Shown piece by piece: positions 17,487 through 27,500 of a stretch of DNA of 64,000 bases. The translations under genes and the position numbers were made by a program. The notes beneath the pieces are model-generated. The model ran no database searches, was not told the origin of the DNA, and saw only the letters and a program-made list of their open reading frames with translations. Source of the stretch: Gemmatimonadota bacterium. Lineage in GTDB: Bacteria; Latescibacterota; UBA2968; UBA8231. Every line of letters starts with the position of its first letter. Position 1 is the first letter of the stretch. Location: positions 70,134 through 134,133 of the forward strand of contig VXOR01000090.1 of assembly GCA_009840005.1 (NCBI GenBank), given 5' to 3'.

Positions 17487-18382
17487 CGCTCATTCTGGAG
17501 GAGGGCTAGCGCAGCATCTATTGCGGTCTCAGTGGGGATTGCGGCGATGTCGGCGGCTGGTGCTTGCAGGATTTGGCTGCGCTTGCTGCGCGGTGCCCAC
17601 AGCCCGGGATCGGTGGGGCCAAATAGCGTCAGGGTCGGGGTGCCGACGGCTGCGGCTATGTGTCCGGGGCCAGAGTCGTTGCCGATGAATAGTGCAGCCT
17701 TGGCGAGCAGGCCGGCGAGGGAGCGCAGGTCTGGGGGGTGGAGTGCCGGCAGGTTGCCGACGGCGAGTTGGCGTTCGCGTTCGACCGGGCCGCACAGGAG
17801 CGCGGTATGCCAGCCTCTTTTTTGCAGCACGCTGGCGAGAGCGTGGAAATTTGCCACGGGCCAGCACTTGGCTGGCGAGCCGCTGCCTAGGTGGATGACG
17901 ACTTCGGGCGCAGCGGCGAGCGAAGCTACATAGCCGCAGTCGTCGGGCTGTAGCTCAATGTGTGGGGTGCGGTCGCAGATGGGTAGGCCCCATTGCCGCA
18001 AGGGGCTTAGCAAGTGATCGACAATGTGCCCGCGGAAATCGGCTGGGGGTCGCGGATCCCACAGCAGCACGGGGCCGGTTACGGCTCGGCGCAGTTGCGG
18101 GCCGAAGTGTTGTTGGGAATCCACCGCGTAGGCTAGCACGCGCTGCGTCGCGGCGAAGAGTTGGCGGGTAGCCGATGGAAGCAGCCCATCGCGATGGAGG
18201 GCAATCAGGCGCGGGTCTTCGCTGTCGAGGATAGAGGCCACCGGGCCGAGTGCTAGGGTCGCCGGACGACCGATGAGGCGCAAGTCGGCGGCGGGAAAGG
18301 CCCGGCGCACAGCATCGATGGCGGGTAGGGTGAGGACAAAATCTCCGATGGCCCCGCCGCGAAATAGGGTTATTGCGCTCAA
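17483..18382 (-). CDS. Family 9 glycosyltransferase (ADP-heptose:LPS heptosyltransferase-like)
   Basis: A GT-B fold enzyme of 299 residues related to WaaC/WaaF/RfaF. The N-terminus ITLFRGGAIGDFVLTLPA is the classic start of the family (an RxGAIGDxxLTxP pattern). The C-terminal donor site has FIGNDSGPGHIAAAVGTPTL, where the SGPxH motif binds the nucleotide sugar, and LFGPTDP. Family members add heptose to lipid A inner core at the cytosolic face of the inner membrane. Heptose itself cannot be assumed here. It is upstream of, and coupled to, pcm, and divergent from rplC, with a 99-base shared leader. Confidence 0.88.
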   Translation of the reverse strand: MSAITLFRGGAIGDFVLTLPAIDAVRRAFPAADLRLIGRPATLALGPVASILDSEDPRLIALHRDGLLPSATRQLFAATQRVLAYAVDSQQHFGPQLRRAVTGPVLLWDPRPPADFRGHIVDHLLSPLRQWGLPICDRTPHIELQPDDCGYVASLAAAPEVVIHLGSGSPAKCWPVANFHALASVLQKRGWHTALLCGPVERERQLAVGNLPALHPPDLRSLAGLLAKAALFIGNDSGPGHIAAAVGTPTLTLFGPTDPGLWAPRSKRSQILQAPAADIAAIPTETAIDAALALLQNER

Positions 18383-18481
18383 TTTTGCCGCTCCACTGCG
18401 GGAGTCTCTTGCCCACTATGACATTTTTGCGTAATTTTTACGATTCTGTTTGCTAGACAACTATTTGAAGGAGTTGGCCTT

Positions 18482-19099
18482 ATGGGGGCCTTGATTGGCA
18501 AAAAATTGGGAATGACGCAGGTGTACAACGACCGCGAGGATCTCACGCCGGTGACGATCGTCGCGGCTGGGCCTTGCCCGGTGGTACAAGTGCGGACCGA
18601 AGAGGACAATGGATACTCGGCTTTGCAACTGGCATTCGACGAAGTGCCAGAGCGCAAGCTGACCAAGCCGCAAAAGGGCCATCTGGACAAGGCCGGTGTG
18701 AGCGGGCATCGCATCCTGCGCGAATTTCGCGGCGAAGAGGGCGAGTTCGAGGTCGGCCAAGTCTTGGACGTGAGCCAGTTTGAGGTTGGCAATCGGGTCA
18801 AAGTGACGGGCAAATCCAAGGGCAAGGGGTTTGCCGGAGTGGTCAAGCGGCACGGTTTCCGCGGCAAGGGTGCCAGCCACGGCACCCCCGATACCATACG
18901 CCACGGCGGTTCCATCGGCCAGGGCACGACGCCGGGTAAGGTGTGGAAGGGCAAGAAAATGTCCGGCCAGATGGGCAACAAGCGAGTCTCCACCAAGGGG
19001 TTGACTGTCGAACGGATCGACGCGGATCGCAACTTACTCTTCCTCAAGGGGGCGGTGCCGGGGGGAGTCAACGGCTACGTCCTGATACAGACCCTTTAA
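18482..19099 (+). CDS. rplC: 50S ribosomal protein L3 (isolated gene)
   Basis: A complete bacterial L3 (205 residues): the IGKKLGMTQVY start, the central KSKGKGFAGVVKRHGF block that reaches the peptidyl transferase centre, GTTPGKVWKGKKMSGQMG, and VKGAVPGG-like LKGAVPGGVNG near the end. AGGAG at about 18467 supports the ATG. The gene is normally second in the S10 operon with rpsJ and rplD, but here neither neighbour is ribosomal and it has its own strong terminator. It is either a relocated sole copy or a second copy. No damage to the protein is seen. Confidence 0.97.
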   Translation: MGALIGKKLGMTQVYNDREDLTPVTIVAAGPCPVVQVRTEEDNGYSALQLAFDEVPERKLTKPQKGHLDKAGVSGHRILREFRGEEGEFEVGQVLDVSQFEVGNRVKVTGKSKGKGFAGVVKRHGFRGKGASHGTPDTIRHGGSIGQGTTPGKVWKGKKMSGQMGNKRVSTKGLTVERIDADRNLLFLKGAVPGGVNGYVLIQTL

Positions 19100-19123
19100 G
19101 CTCCCTGCTTTAAGAGTGCTTAC

Positions 19124-19158
19124 GAGGCGGTGCCCGGTGTGGCATCGCCTCTTTTTTT
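19124..19158 (+). terminator. Rho-independent terminator of rplC
   Basis: An 11-bp stem (19124-19134 with 19141-19151, one G-U pair), a 6-base loop, then seven T residues at 19152-19158, located 24 bases after the rplC stop. The T-run touches the convergent HIT gene's stop codon. Confidence 0.9.
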
Positions 19159-19504
19159 ATCCTGGAGGCCACTGCATGGGGCGGCCACCGAGCAGATGGA
19201 CGTGGAGATGGGCGACCGTTTGCCCTCCATCGGCACCGGCGTTGATGACCAAGCGATAGCCCGCTGCGGCTAGACCCTGCTCGGCGGCGATCTGGCTGGC
19301 TTTGAGCAGCAAGTGGCCGAGCAGGGGGCCGTGCTCGGGGGCGGTGTGTTGCACGCCAGCGACGACTTCCTTGGGTATGACGAGAATGTGCGTCGGGGCT
19401 TGGGGCTGGATGTCGCGGAAAGCCAGACAGTCAGAGTCCTCATAGACGATGTCGGCGGGAATTTCGCGGCGGATGATTTTGCTAAAAATGGTCTCCTCGC
19501 TCAT
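19157..19504 (-). CDS. HIT-family nucleotide hydrolase (HinT-like)
   Basis: A 115-residue histidine-triad protein. The triad is in HLHVHLLGG near the C-terminus, and the N-terminus IFSKIIRREIPADIVYED and the FRDIQPQAPTHILVIPK strand are typical of HinT (PKCI-like) purine phosphoramidases. These hydrolyse AMP-lysine and aminoacyl-AMP type substrates in the cytosol. Its stop lies within the rplC terminator, so the two convergent genes are packed end to end. It starts at 19504, divergent from the glycosyltransferase at 19586. Confidence 0.93.
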   Translation of the reverse strand: MSEETIFSKIIRREIPADIVYEDSDCLAFRDIQPQAPTHILVIPKEVVAGVQHTAPEHGPLLGHLLLKASQIAAEQGLAAAGYRLVINAGADGGQTVAHLHVHLLGGRPMQWPPG

Positions 19505-19585
19505 CGGCCTTTCTCACATGGCTTAGGGACTTGGTTGCGGCGGATTATAGGCGCGGCGGCTGGAGACGTCAAGCGGACGCTAGCT

Positions 19586-20314
19586 ATGGATTTGAGCATC
19601 GTCATACCCGCGTACAACGAAGAGAAGCGGATTCTCATCGCCTTGGAGCAGACGCTCGCGTTGCTTAAGCAGCGGCCGTGGTCCTGTGAATTGCTGGTCG
19701 TAGATGATGGCAGCACGGACGGCACGGTCGCCTGTGTTGCGGAGTACGCTTGCGCGCATCCGCAAGTCCGTTGCGTACAAAACGACCGCAACCGGGGCAA
19801 AGGCTATTCCGTGCAGCACGGCGTGGCCGAGGCCGAGGGCCGGTACATAGGCTTTATGGACGGCGACTACAAGACCGACATTGCCGCGCTCGATCAGGTG
19901 ATGCCCCTATTGGCAGCCGGGTGGGATGGGGTGATCGGCGACCGGACGCTGAGCGCGACCGAATTCGTCGTCGCACGTCGTCGCTATCGGCAGTGGGGGA
20001 CCGAGGCGTTTGGCTGGCTCTTGCACGCGCTGATGGGCTTGGGCGAGTTCGGCGATACGCAGTGTGGGTTTAAGTTTTTTCAGGCCGCGGTGGTGCGCGA
20101 TCTCTGTGCACGGCAGCAAGTTGCCGGGTTTATGTTCGACGTGGAACTGCTGCTGCTGGTGCGCCAATCGGGCTACCGCATCGCAAAAATTCCCGTAAAA
20201 TGGCGTTTTGACCCGGACAGCCGCTTTAATCCGGTGACCGGGACGCTGGCCAATCTCAAGGATTTGGCGCGGATCCGCTGGGTGCATCGCCGACGGCAAC
20301 ATATCCGCAGATGA
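19586..20314 (+). CDS. Family 2 glycosyltransferase (dolichyl-phosphate sugar synthase-like)
   Basis: A 242-residue GT-A enzyme. LSIVIPAYNEEKRI opens the nucleotide-binding half, VVDDGSTDGT is the hallmark loop, NRGKGYSVQHG follows, and MDGDYKTD carries the metal-binding DxD equivalent. QCGFKFF and the basic C-terminal DLARIRWVHRRR resemble polyprenyl-/dolichyl-phosphate glucosyl or mannosyl transferases, which load lipid carriers at the membrane. It has no C-terminal membrane helix pair. The frame is open upstream, but homology begins at the ATG at 19586. The stop codon lies in a short tandem repeat. Confidence 0.88.
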   Translation: MDLSIVIPAYNEEKRILIALEQTLALLKQRPWSCELLVVDDGSTDGTVACVAEYACAHPQVRCVQNDRNRGKGYSVQHGVAEAEGRYIGFMDGDYKTDIAALDQVMPLLAAGWDGVIGDRTLSATEFVVARRRYRQWGTEAFGWLLHALMGLGEFGDTQCGFKFFQAAVVRDLCARQQVAGFMFDVELLLLVRQSGYRIAKIPVKWRFDPDSRFNPVTGTLANLKDLARIRWVHRRRQHIRR

Positions 20315-20335
20315 ACGCAGATGAACACAGATGAG
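20306..20335. repeat. Three 10-bp tandem repeats (CGCAGATGAA type)
   Basis: CGCAGATGAA at 20306-20315 and 20316-20325, then CACAGATGAG at 20326-20335. The first unit contains the stop codon of the glycosyltransferase gene. This type of A/G-rich 10-11-base unit recurs in intergenic DNA of many environmental genomes. Confidence 0.6.
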
Positions 20336-20377
20336 AGATGATGTCGGTCTGAGTTGCTAAGGACGGCTTCTTAGTTG

Positions 20378-22672
20378 TCAATCCCTGTCGTCAATCTCGC
20401 GGATCAAAGCGGCTAAGCGCCCTAGGCATACGGTGAGAAAAATCTCTTGGGCAACGGGCGATTCTTGCCGCACCGGGCTGTTAATGAAGCGGCCGATGGC
20501 GATGAGAATCACGTACACCGAGAGTACGTCGTAGGCTTGGTCCCTAGTGGCAGAGAGACCGTCGCGCACGGTGCGGCGGATTTGCCGCATGGCCTCGACT
20601 AGCACCTCGGCCTTTTCCTCTTCATAAGCAACGACTACCTCCCGGCACAGGGTTTTTAACTGTGTGCGGTATTCGGCGTTGATGCAGCGGGCCTTGCCCA
20701 AGGAGTCCGTTGCCCGGCGCAGCAGGCGGGTGATGGCGGCGACGCGGTCGGTATCTTCGCGCGAGAGCAAGCGATAGAACTGATCGCCAGCGCCTAGGGC
20801 ACGGCAGACTCCGTTGAGTAGCTGCAAGCGCACGGCCGGGGAGGGATAGTCGGTCAGGCGGCCTAACGCGGGCCTGACGATGCGGTGGTCCTGACGATCT
20901 CCGAGGACGTCGACCAGCGTCGGGAACGTCAGAGGGTCGAAATCGCTGCCAAATTGCCAGAATAGCAGCTCGTGGACTTCGTCCCCACGGAGGCTGGCTA
21001 GGCCGCGGATAGCGCTGATGCGCACCCGGGGATCGGCGTCGCTTAGCGCCTCGACCAGCGGATCAATGCTGGTCGAGGATCCGAGACGGCCTAGGGCCTC
21101 GGCGGCTTCGCTGCGGATGTCCGAGGCTCCGTCGAGCAACTCGCGCACCAAGGGTTCGGTGGCGCTTTCCGACCGGCTCTCGCCCAAGGCGCGGGCAGCG
21201 GCGCGGCGCACCCGAGGGCTGGCGTCGGCTAGGGCCTGGACCAATTGCTCGATGGCGAGAGGGTTGCCCGAACGGCCCAGGGCCTCGGCAGCGCGCGCTC
21301 TGGTTCCCTCGGCTGTGGCTAGGCTGAAAATGGTGGCGTTGTAAGCGTAGCTGAGGACATTGCCGCGCAGCATCCGCGAGAGCAGGCTGCGCGAGGTTGC
21401 ACTCCGCGCGTCCTTGACGGTGCGGAGGATGAACAGCGGCGCTAGCCGGACCAAGGCGCTGAGGGCAAAGATGACTTGCAAATCGCCCATGGGCACGCCG
21501 AACACAGAAAAGCGCAAGCCCTCTAGCTGGGCGACGAGCAGGCCGCCCAACAGGGGGCCGAGCGCACCCATTAGATTGACCGTCACCGACCAAGTGGCTA
21601 GGTACATCGTGCGTTTTTCGCCTTGGGGTAACAGGCCGTAGAGCAGGGGGTTGATACCCACTCCGATTCCGGAGAATAGAATTCCGCTGAGGACCAAGGC
21701 CACAGGTACTAAGTGGTAAGCCCCTGGCTGATTAAAGGTCCAAATAAGAGGCAAGAACGCGGCCGGCGTCATCAGGATTTGCAGGACGGGTCTGGCTCCG
21801 AAGCGGTCGATAAGCCCGGCCCAGAGCCGATAGCCGACGATGCTGGTCAGCATAAATAGGGCATTGAAAATCGAGACCTCAGTATAGGAGATCTGCAGGC
21901 GGTCGAGCATGAAGACGCTGTAGAGCGGCCCAGCTAGCCCAATGCCAAAGGTCCACAGGCCAAAAAAGAGCGCGGCGCGGCGGAAGTTGGCGTCGTGGAA
22001 GGGTTGCACAAGGTCGCGCAAGCGCGTGCTTTGTTCGTCTGTGGCAGCCGTCTGTTGGGGAAAGGGGGCGCGGAGGAGGTTTAAGTAGCCCAAGAATCCA
22101 AAAAGCGACCCGGCGGCAAAGACCCAGACAAAGCCGCCTCCGTCGGGGAAAAGGTCGAGGAATTGGCCAATCGCAAAACCGGCGATCATGGCCACTATGG
22201 TGCTGACGATGGTCTGGCGGCTGGCAAAGCGCGCGCGGATATTCTCCGGCACGGCGTTGGCGATCCAAGTGCTGTAAAAGGGCGAAATTGCATAGCCGCT
22301 GAACATGCTGAGGCAGACCATGGCTACCAAGGCCGGGAGCCGGTACTGCTCTGGGACGAAGAGGGGGATGATCAGTGGTAGCCCGCGGAAGGCGATTTCT
22401 ACGTAACCACCGACGACGACAAAGCGCTTCTTGTCGCGGACGCGGGCGCTCAACAAGGGCGCTAGCAATTGCGTCAAAGCGAGGAAGTACGCGGCCGAGG
22501 TGAAGAGGGCGATAAAGGCACCGTCGGCCCCTAAGTACAGCGCGAAGCCAGTAAAGGCCGCCGTCCCCAGCCCGCAGGCTTGCCCCCAAGCGCCCCACAA
22601 GCCACTGGCGACGACGAAAGACCGGAGGGCGCGATGCACTTGGCCGCGCGAGAGAGAAGGAGCATTTTGCAT
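20378..22672 (-). CDS. MFS transporter fused to C-terminal HEAT repeats
   Basis: Residues ~15-430 form about twelve hydrophobic helices in two halves, with MFS-type loops (RDKKRFVVVGGY after helix 2-3; LIDRFGARPVLQIL in the second half). Residues ~450-620 are HEAT-like repeats (ARAAEALGRSGN, VRRAAARALGESRS, IRSEAAEALGRLGS, VRISAIRGLASLRG). A further helical region runs to residue 764, with two possible late hydrophobic segments. The substrate is unknown. The cytosolic HEAT tail may dock a partner (inference). The ATG at 22672 was chosen because homology begins at MQNAPSLSRG; the frame extends 25 codons further upstream to 22747, which would overlap the divergent gene's leader. Confidence 0.8.
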   Translation of the reverse strand: MQNAPSLSRGQVHRALRSFVVASGLWGAWGQACGLGTAAFTGFALYLGADGAFIALFTSAAYFLALTQLLAPLLSARVRDKKRFVVVGGYVEIAFRGLPLIIPLFVPEQYRLPALVAMVCLSMFSGYAISPFYSTWIANAVPENIRARFASRQTIVSTIVAMIAGFAIGQFLDLFPDGGGFVWVFAAGSLFGFLGYLNLLRAPFPQQTAATDEQSTRLRDLVQPFHDANFRRAALFFGLWTFGIGLAGPLYSVFMLDRLQISYTEVSIFNALFMLTSIVGYRLWAGLIDRFGARPVLQILMTPAAFLPLIWTFNQPGAYHLVPVALVLSGILFSGIGVGINPLLYGLLPQGEKRTMYLATWSVTVNLMGALGPLLGGLLVAQLEGLRFSVFGVPMGDLQVIFALSALVRLAPLFILRTVKDARSATSRSLLSRMLRGNVLSYAYNATIFSLATAEGTRARAAEALGRSGNPLAIEQLVQALADASPRVRRAAARALGESRSESATEPLVRELLDGASDIRSEAAEALGRLGSSTSIDPLVEALSDADPRVRISAIRGLASLRGDEVHELLFWQFGSDFDPLTFPTLVDVLGDRQDHRIVRPALGRLTDYPSPAVRLQLLNGVCRALGAGDQFYRLLSREDTDRVAAITRLLRRATDSLGKARCINAEYRTQLKTLCREVVVAYEEEKAEVLVEAMRQIRRTVRDGLSATRDQAYDVLSVYVILIAIGRFINSPVRQESPVAQEIFLTVCLGRLAALIREIDDRD

Positions 22673-22758
22673 AGAGAAAAATATCGTTGCGATGTCAGTA
22701 AAGGGCAACGAACTTTGCCCGTAGGATTTTATTGAAACCACAACCAAGGAGGCGGATT

Positions 22759-23565
22759 ATGACACTCAAGATGGGATACGCGACCCTGCGCTGGCGGCAG
22801 CCGGATTTGGCAAAGGCCCTGCCCGAGCTCAAAAAGGCCGGCTGGGACGGTTGGGAGGGGCGGTTACCGCTCGACTGGCTGGGGCCGCCGCAGCGGCTGA
22901 AGCAAGTGTGCGAGGACGCGGATATGCCGCTGTGCGTATTTACGGCTAGTGGCTCGCCCGAAGACCGCGACTGGGAGCACACCGAGCGCAACAAGCGGCG
23001 GATGGATTTCGCCGCGGAGATGGGCGTGGACTGCTTCATGTTTATGAGTGGTCGCAAGCCAGAGGGACGACCGGCAGAACGCGCCGATATCGAGCGGGCG
23101 GCCGAGGGGGCCGAGCAGTGGGCCGAGTACGCGGCCCAGTACGGGCTGGAGCTAAGCTACCACATCCACACCAACTTGCTGGTGGATTCGGCCGAGGACT
23201 GGCGGCTGTACATGAGCTTGCTGGACAAAACGAAGCTGTGCATCGATGTCTCGCACGCCGAGTTGTGGGACTACGATCCAGTGCAGTCGCTGACGGACTT
23301 TTGGCATCAGCTCAACTACGTCCACCTACAGGACTATACGTCTTGCACGGTACGCGAGCCGGGGCGCTACAATCCCGAGTGGGTTTCGGTCGGCGAAGGC
23401 GAATGCCTCGACTTTGCCGGGGTGCTCAACACGCTCGCCGAGCGGGGCTTTGACCGCTGGGTGACCAGTTGTCCGGGCGAGCCGGCCTACGAAGGCGAGG
23501 ACCCAGTCAGCGAGGCGCGGCGGAGTGCGGGGATGCGCCAGTATTTGCGCGGGTTGGGGTACTAG
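22759..23565 (+). CDS. Xylose isomerase-like TIM barrel (sugar phosphate isomerase/epimerase family)
   Basis: A 268-residue AP-endonuclease-2/xylose-isomerase-type barrel. Glu/His/Asp residues expected to bind metal are seen along the strands: WEGRLPL early, LSYHIHTN mid-protein, LCIDVSHAEL, and YVHLQDY, followed by VGEGECLDFAG, the usual late strand. Members isomerise or epimerise sugars or inositols; the exact substrate is unknown. The ATG at 22759 is supported by GGAGG at 22749-22753. It is divergent from the MFS-HEAT gene, whose start is 86 bases away, so the two could form a sugar uptake and use pair (inference). A 223-base gap follows with no gene that I can see. Confidence 0.83.
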   Translation: MTLKMGYATLRWRQPDLAKALPELKKAGWDGWEGRLPLDWLGPPQRLKQVCEDADMPLCVFTASGSPEDRDWEHTERNKRRMDFAAEMGVDCFMFMSGRKPEGRPAERADIERAAEGAEQWAEYAAQYGLELSYHIHTNLLVDSAEDWRLYMSLLDKTKLCIDVSHAELWDYDPVQSLTDFWHQLNYVHLQDYTSCTVREPGRYNPEWVSVGEGECLDFAGVLNTLAERGFDRWVTSCPGEPAYEGEDPVSEARRSAGMRQYLRGLGY

Positions 23566-23788
23566 TGAGCCAATCCAGGCTGACCCAACTCGCCGTCTAG
23601 GTTCGCTGCTGGATGTGGCGGCGATGCCGAGTCGGAAGCAGGATCAGGTTTATTCGATGGGAGCGGTGGAATTGCTCTTGGTGTACGGCGCGGTGTATTA
23701 GTGTTTCTTTTCAGATAACACCTTAAGCGACCGTGCTGGTCGGGCAAATTGAAACGGCAGCGCGACTGAGAGTCCGCGAGATGGGGGT

Positions 23789-24583
23789 ATGACAGAGCCA
23801 GATCTATTAATCATAAACTACGAAGGACAGGACCGTCAGGTATCTTGGCAGGGTGTAAGTATGCAAGACGGCGATACGTTCAAATCGTTCATGTCCAACG
23901 AAGTTTCGTCACGGCTTTACGATGAAGAAGGTAAGGCCGAATTTGAAACGTATCTTCAAAACTTAGCCAACACGGGATTCGCTCGAGATAGCCTTGAGGA
24001 AATTCTGGCAGCCGAAATAAGCGAAGAACCAAGTTGGGCGATAGGAGAAGCAATAGCTGAAGCGTACCTGAGTCGCGAGTATAGAATTACATGGCCTTGG
24101 AACACGAAACGCGATAAGCGGCATCCTAATGCGAGTCTTCCAGGTGCAGATCTGGTCGGATTTATAGTTGAAGGCGAAACTACACGCCTCGTGCTTGGTG
24201 AAGTTAAATCATCTACTGAAGTGAAAACGCCGCCGAGCGTAATGAGCGGTCGGAGCGGTTTAATACACCAGATAGATAACTTAGCAAACGACCTGTCCTT
24301 GGTTTGCGAACTTCTCAAGTGGCTTTTACACCGTTGTAAAGAAACGGTCTATGAAACATCATTCAAGGCAGCGGTTAGATTATTTCTTGAGTCGGGAAAT
24401 AAGGCTCTTGCGCTCTTTGGGGTTCTGATTCGGGATACGCAGCCCAATGAGCTAGATTTACAGGCACGAGGGCAAACTATGGCGGGAAAACTGGAATACC
24501 CGACAACATGCGACTTGAGTGCAATATATTTGCCTTGCGCCATCGATGACCTTCCATCTCGCATACCTGGAGGTGAGCCATGA
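23789..24583 (+). CDS. PD-(D/E)XK nuclease-like protein, first gene of a three-gene defence-like operon (gene A)
   Basis: I do not recognise the exact family. The 264-residue soluble protein has a candidate restriction-nuclease core: an amphipathic helix with Glu (IGEAIAEAYL, ~85-94), Asp121 in PGADLVGFI, and Glu138-x-Lys140 in LVLGEVKSS on the next strand. That spacing fits PD-(D/E)XK folds. The strand order is reminiscent of HamA/DUF1837-type effectors, but I cannot confirm homology. It overlaps the helicase gene by 4 bases (ATGA), so the two are co-translated. Composition is A/T-richer than the preceding sugar isomerase gene. Inferred role: DNA- or RNA-cleaving effector of the system. Confidence 0.55.
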   Translation: MTEPDLLIINYEGQDRQVSWQGVSMQDGDTFKSFMSNEVSSRLYDEEGKAEFETYLQNLANTGFARDSLEEILAAEISEEPSWAIGEAIAEAYLSREYRITWPWNTKRDKRHPNASLPGADLVGFIVEGETTRLVLGEVKSSTEVKTPPSVMSGRSGLIHQIDNLANDLSLVCELLKWLLHRCKETVYETSFKAAVRLFLESGNKALALFGVLIRDTQPNELDLQARGQTMAGKLEYPTTCDLSAIYLPCAIDDLPSRIPGGEP

Positions 24584-27500
24584 GTCATTGGTTGCTTGAA
24601 GAACAAGAAGAGATGCGCCAACAGGCGCTGAAGCAAGTTCAGCTTGCACAGAATTCGCACAAGCAGGCAGACGAAAAATTGATCCGACGTGCTGCCGATG
24701 TGCTGGAAATGGCTGTGCTCGATCTCGTGCTTGAGGACGCAGTGCATGATGAGCAAAGACAAAGGGAATTGCAACTCGCCGCTGCTGACGCTTTTTGCTT
24801 GCTACGTGCCTTGCCTCGTCCGGCTGATCCACTCGATGCCGGGAAATTCCTATTGAGAGCGGGCAGCCTCGCCGTATTGGGAGACAAAGGGGCTGATGCA
24901 GAGCAGTGGTTGGAGAAAGAGCCTTGGGTTGAGCTTCCCATTGATTCGGAATGGCACAAGCGCACTTGGGCGACCGTCCTCGATGTTTGGCTAAGGCTGA
25001 TTCGCAAGCGCTATACCGACCTCGGCGCAGTTTTGAAACGAATCTCCCGCCTACGCGATGCCCAACCTGATCTTGAAAAGAATCATCTGGCAGCACAAGA
25101 ACCGGCCCATGCCAAGACGGTCGCCCTCGAATTGATCGGACTCTATCACCTCGCCAAGTCAGCCGAGATTTTAGTCCGCTACATGACCGATGATGGCGTG
25201 GATGGAAAACACCAGATACGCCAATCACTCGATACGCATTTTGGACAAGTGCTAGCCGTCTGCGAACATGCGCGAATGATCGATCTGGAACTGCTCAGTC
25301 GTCTGCTTGCCGCTAGTGCTATGCAGATGACCGAAGAAAAGGGGCTAACGCACACCCGCCGCTCTCTAGCCTCGCAAACAGCCGAAAAGGTGCCAACGTA
25401 TATGCCAGACCAAACGGAGTTTATACCGGGTCAAATGGTCGTCTTGAAGTCCAACCCCTCCCTGCGGGGCGCAGTGGTGAAGGTGCTCTCGGGACAGGCT
25501 GAAAATCGAGTCGAGGTGTTTATGGGTAGCAGCGTACAGACGTATTACGCCTCCCAGTTGCAGGTTGCGGACCAGCCCGATGATGAGTTGCAGCCGCTTT
25601 CGTGCGACCTGTTTCACGCCCACCTGACCGCGCTACAGATTCGGCATCCCAGCCTATCGACATTGTATTCGCTGAACGCGGCGCGCGTCAATTTCATCCC
25701 GTATCAGTTCCGGCCCGTGCTGAGGTTCATTCGGTCAGACCGTCCGCGCCTGTTGATCGCGGATGGCGTCGGGGTCGGCAAGACCATTGAGGCCGGATTG
25801 ATCTTGCGGGAGTTGCAGGCGCGGCGGGAGATCAAGTCTGTACTCATTATATGTCCCCGTCCGTTGGTGACCGAGAGCAAGTGGAAGAGTGAGATGAAGC
25901 GGTTTGGCGAAGACTTCACCCATTTGGACGGCCCAACATTGAGGTATTGCATCAAGGAGATGGATCTGGAAGGCGAATGGCCCGCTCAGCATCAGAAAGC
26001 GATTCTACCGTACTCGCTGTTCGACGAAGTACTTCTTTACGGTCCAGAGGGCAAGGACAGGGTTAGAAAAAAGCAGGGGAAAGGGCTGTTGGATTTGGAC
26101 CCGCCCCCGCGTTTCGACCTCGTGATCGTGGATGAAGCGCATCATATTCGCAATCCGAATACCCGTTCTCACGAGGCTGTCCGGTTTTTTTGTGACTATG
26201 CCGAGGCTGCGGTCTTTTTAACTGCAACCCCGATCCAGCTTGGCAGCGACGACCTGTTTGTGCTGCTGAACGTGCTGCGGCCCGACCTGATTCAGGATAT
26301 GGAGAGCTTTAAGCACATGGCCGCGCCGAATCCATTTATCAATAAAGCGGTGGATCATGCGCGGACCCAAGCGGCAGATTGGACTACTCAGGCCATGGAA
26401 GCACTCGACGAAGCGGCCGCTACGGGTTGGGGACGAGCCATTCTCAGCTACAATCCTGAATTTAAGCGGGTTAGGGGGCAACTTACTGAGGGCTACGTAG
26501 CTGCGGATGAACGCATCCAACTCATTACGGATATGGAAGCGCTGCATACCTTTGCGAGTATGATAAACCGGACGCGGCGGCGCGATATTGGGGCATTCAC
26601 CGTGAGAAAGCCGAAAACAGTACATGTTGATTTCACTCCCAGCCAAAAGCAGCTTCACGACGAATTACTCGCTGTTCAGGCGGACATATTTAGTCGGCTT
26701 CACGGGGATAGGAATGTCAAATTTATGATGACCACGATTAGACGTCAGGCCGCGAGTTGCCTGTATGGATTGATCCCTTTCCTCGAGAGCATTCTGAATC
26801 GCCGGCTTGACGAATTGGAATGGGAGGAAGCCGACGATGGGGAACCCGTCCCCCCAAGTGATGCTGTCAGCGCGATCCGATCTCAGATCGAGGGTGTACT
26901 TGAGAAAGCACGTGGGCTTGATCCCCACGATCCAAAGTTCGAGGCACTACGTACAGTCATCTGGGAGAAGCAAGACTTGGACAATAACGACAATAACAAG
27001 GTCATGCTGTTTAGCAGCTTTCGCCACACACTGTACTACCTTTACGAGAAGCTCAAGACGGACGGCGTGCGCGCCGCTATGGTCCACGGTGGGACGCCGG
27101 ATGAGGAGCGCGTTGAACTACGGCGCCTGTTTGAAAAGCCACGCGAGGACAGCAATGCTCTCGATGTCTTGCTGTTCTCGGAGATTGGTTGTGAGGGCTT
27201 GGATTATCAATTCTGCGATTGCATTGTGAACTATGACTTGCCTTGGAATCCGATGCGTGTTGAGCAGCGGATTGGTCGCATTGACCGCAACGGCCAGAAG
27301 AACGAGAGTGTCGCCATCGTCAACTTGATTACGCCGGGGACTGTTGACGCAGACATTTATGAGCGTTGCCTCAAACGCATCGGCGTATTTGAGCAGGCTC
27401 TCGGCGCTAGCGAAGAGATCCTCGGGGAGATTTCCAGAGAAATAAAGAACATTGCCGAGAACTATGCCTTGAGCGAAGCGGAGCGTCAGGCCCAACTCCA

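Noticed and set aside
19313..19585. Upstream extension of the family 2 glycosyltransferase frame
   Set aside because: It is opposite the HIT gene and has no glycosyltransferase similarity; the family's N-terminal strand starts at 19586.
23566..23788. Promoter or small RNA in the gap before the three-gene operon
   Set aside because: Only weak -35/-10 matches and a 5-bp stem (CGACC/GGTCG) were found; not enough to call a feature.
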